Below are positions 56,169 through 64,000 of a stretch of DNA of 64,000 bases, piece by piece. Each line of letters opens with the position of its first letter. Within the stretch, counting starts at the first letter, position 1. The stretch comes from Spinacia oleracea. Its lineage: Eukaryota > Streptophyta > Magnoliopsida > Caryophyllales > Amaranthaceae. Below the pieces are notes generated by a model, which saw only the letters and a program-made list of their open reading frames with translations, was not told the DNA's origin and did no database searches. The position numbers were made by a program, and so were the translations under genes. The stretch covers positions 117,029,157-117,093,156 of the forward strand of contig NC_079492.1 of NCBI RefSeq assembly GCF_020520425.1, given 5' to 3'.

Positions 56169-56887
56169 CCCGTACCCGCTACATAAAATGGAAGAAAAAT
56201 AATAAAAAATGCTTGTTTGGGTATGGGCATATACGGAGTAACATTATTTTTTAAAAACCATTGCATGTAGGCTAAGAGTATAATTAATTATTATTTTTTA
56301 AAAAGGTTTATGAAAATCAAAATACTATCTTGCTATTACGGAGTAGCAACTTACTACGTATATTATAAAAACAATAATATAAATAATAGTTGTTATTTTT
56401 CCAATCCTAACATATATTTTCAAATTAGTATTAATATATTTTGTTAGATTTTTGCCATAACACACATGAAATCGTAATTTTGGAAAAAAAATTAAGAAAA
56501 GAATTAGGAAATTAGATATTTTAAAAGATTATTTAATAAACTTTTTTTTTAAAAAAAAAAATCTAAGGGCACACCACGAGATGATTGGTTGATGTGTATT
56601 TTAGTATATAGTATTGGTTGATACTCTTAACCACTAGGCCAAGACATCATTGATTAATGTGTATTTTAGTACTCCGTATATAATATTGATTGATTGATTG
56701 ATTATTATGTTTTGTCATAATATTAATTTTTTGTATTTTTTGTTATATTTGCGGTTGCAATTGACCAGGTATAGGGCTGTTTAGAGTCCGATTTAAACTA
56801 CACCAAATTAAAATTACGTATTTTACCGGTTTGGTTGACGATTAAAAATTACGATTTGGTTTGAGAATTTTTTCAAATAGAAATTTA
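56169..56887. other. AT-rich gap
   Basis: Short GATTGATT runs. No gene. Confidence 0.4.
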
Positions 56888-57209
56888 CATTACAAAATTT
56901 GTATCTTTTATGACAACCTAATAACGACGGGTACAAATTTTGTCGTAAAGGGGCTTTAACGACGGGGATAACAACCCAACAAAGACGGGAACAACCGTCG
57001 CAAATATCTTTTACGACCGGGATAACAATCCAACAAAGACGGGAACAACCGTCGCAATTATCTTTTACGACGGGTTAACGACGAAATTTTCCATTAACCA
57101 CGGCCCCCCTTTTATGACGGGTTCGCGACGGAAAATCCCGTCGTTAATCAACAATTATTGACCTTTAGCGACGGATTTTCCGTCGTTAATAGTGCAATTT
57201 CTTGTAGTG
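56888..57209. mobile_element. CACTA-type MITE, 322 bp
   Basis: The right end TTTCTTGTAGTG is the classical CACTA terminus. The left end CATTACAAAATTT is a decayed copy. Both are flanked by TTA (56885-56887 and 57210-57212). The inside consists of GACGGG/CCGTCG subterminal motifs in both orientations. Confidence 0.75.
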
Positions 57210-57406
57210 TTATGGTTTGGTTTGGTTTCACAAAATTTGAAACTAAACTAAACCGCAAATCTTAATCAACCGTTTTGTGTTAAAATATTTTTTAATACGG
57301 AATATTTCAAATAAATAAAACTAAATTTACAAAGGTAAAATAATAAAATTTAACATATTTGCATGATTTATTTTAGTACATTGTAATTCTCACGTAAAGT
57401 TTATTA

Positions 57407-57646
57407 AGGCCCTGTTCTGTTCACCTTATTTCCACTTATTTCAGGAAAAATAAGTTCAGATAAGTTCAGTTCAGTTCAGATAAGTTCAGGAAAAATAAGG
57501 GTTGACCAAGTACAATTTATAACTAAAATATGTTTTGATCATGATAAGTTCTAATAAGTTCAGATAAGTTCAGTTAAGTTCAGATAAGTTCAGATAAGAT
57601 AAATTCAGGAAAAATAAGTGAAAATCAGGTGAATAGAACGCATCCT
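57407..57646. mobile_element. MITE with 20-bp imperfect TIRs
   Basis: AGGCCCTGTTCTGTTCACCT and, inverted, AGGATGCGTTCTATTCACCT. The inside is repeats of ATAAGTTCAGATAAG. A related fragment lies at 59628-59765. Target duplication unclear. Confidence 0.65.
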
Positions 57647-58105
57647 AATTGTTTAGTTAGGCATAAACTATAAACTATTTTTCTAGAAAGATAATGCCAT
57701 AAATTATTAATAAAGCTAAATTGCAAATTGAACCGCACTAAACCGAGTTTAGTTTGGTCCGGTTTGACATGTAATATAACTGGATTTGGTTTTTGAAAAA
57801 TATCAAACTGTTATACTACCGGACCACATGGGCGGGCCTACATAGGTCCGGAGGGGTCCAAAGGGAACCCCATTATTTTTGAAAAAAAATACTGTAAAAT
57901 TGATTTTGGGATAATTAATTGCACTTGAAATGGTTAATTTATGTGTTATTAACTTACATTAAATTTACTTGTCCCCGTCAAAAAAAAATAAAAATTACTT
58001 GTTGCACAATGGTTGGTTAAATACTATGCTATACAGGAAGTCTGGGTTTGAATCGAATCATCTTCTAAATTCTTCATGTTTATTTTTTTTTCTCCTTTCT
58101 CTTTG

Positions 58106-58471
58106 CAAGTCATTTTTCTTCATCGCTTTTTTTTTTCCCTTTTTCTATAATGGTTCATGATTTTGCTTTTACTACACAACAAAAAATAGAAATTAGTGAC
58201 TTTGTTTGCTATTTGTTAAGTAGCAATTATTGTAATAAAGTAAATTTCCTTCAAAGTATGAAAAACTCGTTTTTCAATTTAAATTGAAATCGTATCATGT
58301 TATTGTTGCAATTTGGATTAGGTGTTGAAATTTATTGTTATGAAAATCCAAAATCAAAGTTCATAAATCCTCCCTATATTTTATTATGGCATTTTTAATA
58401 TTTTGAGTACTTACCTCTCAACTTTAACCCCCCTAAAAAGAGCAAATATAAGAAATTAGAAAGCAAATCAT
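58106..58471. repeat. Direct duplication, copy 1 (about 366 bp)
   Basis: Nearly the same sequence as 58701-59070, from CAAGTCATTTT to AAGCAA(A/G)TCAT, with scattered substitutions. The 229 bp between the copies have no recognised content. Neither copy is coding. They may be the ends of an old element. Confidence 0.8.
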
Positions 58472-58700
58472 TCTAGTTGGTTGAATCTAAGGCGGATCCG
58501 AACATGCATGTTGTGGATTATCTACGGAGGGACGACATTTGGAGTCATGTACTTGTTCGGTTCGGGAGCAGCTAGGGAAGGCCCGCATCACATAGTATGT
58601 ATCCTGAATTATGCTAATTGACTATGTGGCAATTAATTTGGATTTCTGGCCAGCTTTATGGTTTTTCCGCATGAATTATATTGTTTATATTGTTCATATG

Positions 58701-59070
58701 CAAGTCATTTTCCTTCATCGCTTTTTTTTTTCTTTTTCTATAATGGTTCATGATTTTGCTTTTACCAAAACACCAAAAAAAAAAAAAAAAATAGTGACTT
58801 TGTTTGCTATTTGTTCAGTAGCAATTATTGTAATAAAGTAAATCTCCTTCAAAGTATGAAAAAGTCGTTTTTTCCATTTTAAATTGAAATCGTGCCATAT
58901 TGTTGTTGCAATTTGGATTAGTTTTTGAATTTTATTGTTATGAAAATCCAAAATCAAAGTTCATAAATCCTACACATATTTTATTATGGTGTTTTTAATA
59001 TTTTGAGTACTTACCTCTCAACTTTAACCCCCTAAAAAGAGCAAATATGAGAAACTAGAAAGCAAGTCAT
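58701..59070. repeat. Direct duplication, copy 2 (about 370 bp)
   Basis: Second copy of 58106-58471, with a longer A run at about 58774-58790. Confidence 0.8.
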
Positions 59071-60079
59071 AATTTTTTTTTTTCCAATTCCTAGATCCGC
59101 CCCTGCCGAACCACATATACGATATACTTCGTAGTTGTATACCCCAAACCCGGGTGACAAAGTTACAACTGTGGCCTGCGGTGATGTACGAGTAGCGCGT
59201 TCATACGTAGACGGCAACACGGGTACGCGACTCCATTGTCTCCTCTCCAATCTACAGGAAAAAGAATGCATGGCGCGTTAGAACACAATGATGACTCGAT
59301 ACGTTTCATGCCGTCTTGACACTGGATACTTAAATTAAATAAATTATAAAGTAGCGACTATTTTAGATTATTATGGAAAAGATCAAGTTTCTTGAGTTGC
59401 CTATCCGTTTAACATTTTATGGAAACGTTATCCACTCTATTCGGCGTTTTTTTTATCGGATGAAAATTGAACTTATATAAATTAACTTATTTCAATTTTT
59501 TAGAACTAATTTAACTCGATCACTTAATTTAATGGGACCTAACTGAAATTTATTACACTTGAACAAACCTAATTAGTAGATAGTAAATTTGGAAATTAAA
59601 TTTATAAAACCTGGTTGAAATTTAGAATATGCTCTGTTCACGACCAGTTCAGATAAGATAAGTTTAAAAAAACTAAGAATTGTCCAAATACAATTTATAA
59701 CTATAATAAGTTCAGTTAAGTTTAGAAAAATAAGTGAAAACAGGTGAATAAAACTCATCCTTATGTGGCCTGATTAGAAGTATTGATTTTATAGGACCTA
59801 AAGAACTTATAGGGTCAGATTGAAACTTATTGAAGTTAAAGGATCCAATTGTAACTTATTTGGACTTATTAGACCTAAAAGTTTTTTTTTTAATAAAGAG
59901 AACACCCTACGTCTTATTAATTTTCTTTCCTTAAAATAATAACAATAAAAATAAATCACTTTTAATTACTTAAATTTACAAAAGGTCGTGAGCGAACAAG
60001 GTGTACAATAAATTTATGGTACACCAATATAATTTTACCCAAACTTTTGGGGAAATGATAAATCCAAGGAAGAATTTCA
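59071..60079. other. Gene-free stretch with MITE fragments
   Basis: 59628-59765 is a partial relative of the MITE at 57407. 59996-60030 holds GGTGTACAATAAATTTATGG, resembling the TIR block of the Pack-MULE at 1793-6748. No gene. Confidence 0.5.
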
Positions 60080-60641
60080 CTTCTTCCAAGGAAATCACCT
60101 TTTAAAAAATGGGATCCTACTACATGTACACCTAGTGTACAAGACATCTTGTACACCATGCTTTTCTATTGGTTGAGATGACATATTTATTACTCCCTCC
60201 GTCCCGGAATACTTGAAACCGTTTGACCGGCACGGAGTTTAATTCATTATAATTGACTTCTTATTTAATTGAAAGGTAGATAGTAGTGGGGATTTTTTTT
60301 AATATAGATAGTGGGATGTGTGCAAAGGGGTTGGGTGGGGGTTCATGAATTTTTTAATGTTTATTTGGAGTAGTAGGGTTGTTGGTGGGCCCTTAGGTAA
60401 GGTGAGAAAATAATAAAATATTATGTAAAATTTCCATTTTTAGAAGCGTTTCAAGTAATCCGGGACGGCCCGATAAGGAAAGCGTTTCAAGTATTCCGGG
60501 ACGGGGGGAGTATTTTTTATTCTTAACTTTTAAGTGGGTTTGATGATACGTCAACAAATTAATGAAGGTGTACAAGAGAATCTTGTACACTAGGTGTACA
60601 TATAGCATTTTCCTAAAAAATGTGGATTTCCTTGGAAGAAG
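60080..60641. repeat. Inverted-repeat element split by a Stowaway MITE
   Basis: Arms 60080-60157 and 60567-60641 are inverted copies, both with CTTCTTCCAAGGAAATC and TGTACACCTAGTGTACAAG. The MITE 60193-60510 sits in the loop. Terminal style suggests a small MULE, but no target duplication was found. Confidence 0.65.
60193..60510. mobile_element. Stowaway-type MITE, 318 bp
   Basis: TA at 60191-60192 and 60511-60512. Ends CTCCCTCCGTCCCGGAATAC and its inverted copy ending GGGACGGGGGGAG. Inner part has GTTTCAAGTAttcc on the right arm twice. Confidence 0.88.
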
Positions 60642-61220
60642 TAAAATTTTCCACTAGTAGAAAAATATTGATTTGAGGCGTCACTTTTATATTGATTTGC
60701 GGCGTTTTAGGCGTAGCAGCAAATAGAGTGGCAGCAAATGAATGGTATTGATTTGCAGCGTTAAAAAACGCCTCAAATCAATCATTCATTTGCGGCGCTA
60801 TTAAACAAAAACGCCTCAAATTATATGAATTCTATAGCGGCGTTTCTACCTGAACGCCTCAAACTTTGGTAAAATTGCGGGAGTTTATACGCCGCAAATA
60901 ATTTGTAATTTTTTTTTAATAAATAATATATTTTTTGTGAACTAAACAATCCCAAAAATATAAAACCTGTACTCACGCCACATTTATACAACGTTCAAAA
61001 GTGTCATCAACCACCAATAACTTCCAAGAAACTTTGATTTTTACATATAAGTTAACCATCATATGTTTACAAAATAAACCACCTAAATAGTTTCAAGTCT
61101 ATAATAAATATATCTTTTACACTTCACACGTTACAAAATTGCACCAAAAATATAATAAGGCAATTATATATGATTTTAATAGCATGAAACATCCACAAAA
61201 AGAGATCGATGAAGCGTTAA

Positions 61221-63500
61221 TTACACACAATGTTCGGTGAAGTATGATGCCCATTTGTCTCGTATTTCATCAATTTGCTCATCGGTGAAAGGATCTCCAC
61301 TCATTGATGTGCAAACCTAACAAAATAATATATACATCATAAAATTAGTTATCTTCGGTTAGATTCAATACTGATGCCCATGTCAAGTTGTCAACTTATC
61401 CAGTGTCTCTAGTAACGGGATAAAGCAGAATGTGCGACGATGTTACGCTGAAAAGCTCTAGTTTCATGCAAGAATGAAATGCTTGACATATGATTTTACC
61501 ATTTGTCAGAGGATTTAGCAAAGATTCATATTTGCTGTTATAGTTTCTGTAGTTTTCCAGCCTGTTTATAGTTAGGTGTTCTGTGTGCCTTACGGTTATA
61601 AACCCTTTAAATGTTTAATATACTTAGTATTAGGTTACTTAGACTCATTCCCATCTACTTTGGTAAAGTTATGCGCGTTTAAGGCTTTATTGATCAATAA
61701 AGGTCATATTTTGACCGTTATAGTCGTTTTTGCTCCCAACTCTAACCCATGAACTTAGATTGGTATTCTAAACCCTTTAAATGTTTAATATGCTTAGTAT
61801 TAGGTTACTTAGACTCATTCCCATCTACTTTGGTATAGTTATGCGCGTTTAAGGCTTTATTGAACAATAAAGGTCATTTTTTGACCGTTATAGTCGTTTT
61901 TGCTCCCAACTCTAACCCGTGAACTTAGATTGGTATTCTAAACCCTTTAAATGTTTAATATACTTAGTATTAGGTTACTTAGACTCATTCCCATCTACTT
62001 TGGTCAAGTTATGCGCGTTTAAGGCTTTATTGATCAATAAAGGTCATATTTTGACCGTTATAGTCGTTTTTGCTCCCAACTCTAACCCGTGAACTTAGAT
62101 TGGTATTATAAACCCTTTAAATGTTTAATATACTTAGTATTAGGTTACTTAGACTCATTCCCATCTACTTTGGTCAAGTTATGCACGTTTAAGGCTTTAA
62201 TGATCATTATAGGTCATATTTTGACCGTTATAGTCGTTTTTGCTCCCAACTCTAACCCGTGAACTTAGATTGGTATTCTAAACCCTTTAAATGTTTAATA
62301 TACTTAGTATTAGGTTACTTAGACTCATTCCCATCTACTTTGGTCAAGTTATGCACGTTTAAGGCTTTAATGATCATTATAGGTCATATTTTGACCGTTA
62401 TAGTCGTTTTTGCTCCCAACTCTAACCAGTGAACTTAGATTGGTATTCTAAACCCTTTAAATGTTTAATATATTTAGTATTAGGTTACTTAGACTCATTC
62501 CCATCTACTTTGGTCAAGTTATGCACGTTTAAGGCTTTAATGATAATTATAGGTCATATTTTGACCGTTATAGTCGTTTTTGCTCCCAACTCTAACCCGT
62601 GAACTTAGATTGGTATTCTAAACCCTTTAAATGTTTAATATAATTAGTATTAGGTTACTTAGACTCATTCCCATCTACTTTGGTCAAGTTATGCACGTTT
62701 AAGGCTTTAATGATCATTATAGGTCATATTTTGACCGTTATAGTCGTTTTTGCTCCCAACTCTAACCCGTGAACTTAGATTGGTATTCTAAACCCTTAAA
62801 ATGTTTAATATACTTAGTATTAGGTTACTTAGAATCATTACCATCTACTTTGGTCAAGTTATGCGCGTTTAAGGCTTTAATGATCATTATAGGTCATATT
62901 TTGACCGTTATAGTCGTTTTTGCTCCCAACTCTAACCCGTGAACTTAGATTGGTATTTTAAACCAAATTAAAACATAACCAAATTAAAATCCAAAAATAA
63001 ATTAAACTATATAACAAGGATAACACCCTTACCTTCTCTAAGTCTGAAACATCATTGCAGCAAGAGACTAAATCAAACATGTACCGCATTACGTAAAATC
63101 TACACTCAAGGCCTCCCTTTTGTTGAGCGCACTAGAAACAAGGGTAGAATTTAGATTAAGTAAAAATGGAATATATACAAACTATAAATATCAAATAATT
63201 TTTACGTGTGCAGTTACCTCCACATATTTCCATAAAGGCTCTTTCCTGTTGACACGGTTGCCACACATCTTGTACCTTGTAAAAAAACTAGAAATTCCCA
63301 ATTAATCTTAAGTTATTGCTTGGTTATATCCTTAGATGGATACTTGATAAAAACATAATTACATAACGAAAAAACTAAAAGGACTTACTGTCTCACTATT
63401 GTCTTCATCTATATCTTTCGACCTAAACTCAAGCAAATGGAATCGAAGTGATATATGGTGCAATTTTTTACAGATATTGCAAGGAGCATCCAATGGTCGC
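61221..63500 (-). pseudogene. Ulp1-like C48 cysteine peptidase of a CACTA element (decayed)
   Basis: Pieces in order on the reverse strand: about 63500-63420 with the His/Asp motifs DHWMLLAIS and IYHFDSICL; 63275-63218 (YKMCGNRVNRKEPLWKYVE); 63131-63033 with the active-site Cys in KGGLECRFYVMRYM; and 61316-61221 (DPFTDEQIDEIRDKWASYF, stop at 61221). Introns between the last pieces have GT-AG borders. This is the order of SUMO-peptidase-like genes in plant transposons. The first piece runs into a stop (GRKI*) before any convincing donor, so the copy is probably dead. The last intron contains the 170-bp array. Confidence 0.7.
61600..62960. repeat. Eight tandem copies of a 170-bp unit
   Basis: AACCCTTTAAATGTTTAATA starts at 61601, 61771, 61941, 62111, 62281, 62451, 62621 and 62791, exactly 170 bp apart each time. 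Copies differ by few bases (for example GCGCGTTT versus GCACGTTT, and TTGATCAATAAAGG versus ATGATCATTATAGG). It lies within the last intron of the C48 gene. Confidence 0.95.
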
Positions 63501-63539
63501 TGGATCCAATAACAATTCCATTACCATTTTAATAATATA

Positions 63540-64000
63540 AGTAAGAATATGAGCAACACAGCAGGCGCAACAACTTAGAACAACAACATATGCACTGACT
63601 TAGAACAGTAACTATCAGACAGCATCAACTTAGCATAACTGATCATGCATAGCAGCAGCAACTTAGCATAACAATAGCAGCATATAACAAGAACTTCAGA
63701 AGCAATAATACATCAGACATATCAGATAGCAACATCACAATACATCAGAACTGAAGCAACAACAACAGTGTGGCAGCAACACAATACAACAGAATTGAAT
63801 GCCATTTCAAAAGAGTAGCAGCAGCAGCATAATAAAAAGAACATCAGATGTATTATTGTTGCTGAAAGTCTGGCTACTTGCAAGAGAGTTCATTGGTAAA
63901 CGGTGACTGAGTAATGTAGTTTAGAAGATGAAATGCAGCTAGAAATTGGTAAACGGTGACTGAGTATTGGATCAAAGGCAATCTGCTGCCCCTCCCATTG
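63540..64000. repeat. CAA/CAG-rich low-complexity tail
   Basis: Loose repeats of CAACTTAG, AGCAGCAACA and ACATCAGA (63560-63830). Then TTGGTAAACGGTGACTGAGTA occurs twice, at 63892 and 63947. No frame could be assigned. Confidence 0.6.

Larger units (their letters stand above)
60652..64000 (-). mobile_element. CACTA element, one end inside the window
   Basis: Starts with the CACTAGTAGAAAAAT terminus at 60652. The next 250 bp carry subterminal motifs GCGGCG, AACGCCTCAAAT and ATTTGCGGCG in both orientations. A reverse-strand C48 peptidase gene of the type carried by plant CACTA/Mutator elements follows. The other end lies beyond 64000. Confidence 0.7.

Noticed and set aside
61600-62960. CRISPR-like array
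   Set aside because: Units are contiguous 170-bp repeats without spacers, in plant DNA.

Overview
The window is nuclear DNA of a flowering plant, a eudicot. It has intron-rich genes with canonical GT-AG introns, plant-specific families (nepenthesin-type aspartic proteases, GPI-type GH17 glucanase, a CML48-type penta-EF-hand protein) and a dense load of plant transposons. The style of the repeats and the SINE would fit Amaranthaceae/Chenopodiaceae (spinach, beet, quinoa group), but that is an impression, not proof.

Region by region. 1-6.8 kb is transposon territory: a relic first exon of a 14-3-3 gene, a Stowaway MITE, two abutting Harbinger-type MITEs, and a 4.96-kb Pack-MULE (1793-6748, perfect 9-bp target duplication) inserted in the second MITE. 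The Pack-MULE carries pieces of a receptor-kinase gene and of a BAP31-like gene, three tRNA-like sequences and two AT-rich tandem arrays. 7.0-14.5 kb is a complete 14-exon SEC23-type COPII coat gene (+). 15.6-16.2 kb is an unrecognised single-exon gene (+). 17.1-19.6 kb (-) is a three-exon histone-fold gene (DPB4/POLE3/NF-YB11 type) with an acidic minisatellite tail.

21.4-36.5 kb is a three-level nest of LTR retrotransposons. The 3' end of an old SIRE-like copia element has its LTR split by a roughly 3-kb solo LTR (TSD GCAGC). That solo LTR is in turn split by a very young, structurally complete SIRE-type copia element (23738-34052, TSD TAATG). The young element's LTRs appear to differ only in the length of a G tract, and it has gag, pol and an extra 3' ORF. 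38.2-40.8 kb is CML48 (+), with a LINE fragment in an intron. 41.1-44.7 kb holds two tandem aspartic protease genes (-), each with an apparent frameshift. 49.6-51.5 kb is a GH17 beta-1,3-glucanase (-) whose signal peptide lies in a separate first exon. From 52 kb on there are no host genes that I can support, only a SINE, hAT, Stowaway and CACTA MITEs, tandem arrays, and from 60652 one end of a CACTA element with a decayed C48 (Ulp1-like) peptidase gene whose intron contains eight 170-bp repeats.

The host genes do not form a functional cluster. However, the order histone-fold/DPB4 - CML48 - GH17 matches my memory of Arabidopsis At2g27470-At2g27480-At2g27500. This suggests an old conserved block, here expanded by the retrotransposon nest and the protease pair. 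The most unusual items are the SIRE element's two in-frame stops with a frame-preserving 699-nt candidate intron, and the Pack-MULE cargo of tRNA-like sequences and satellites.
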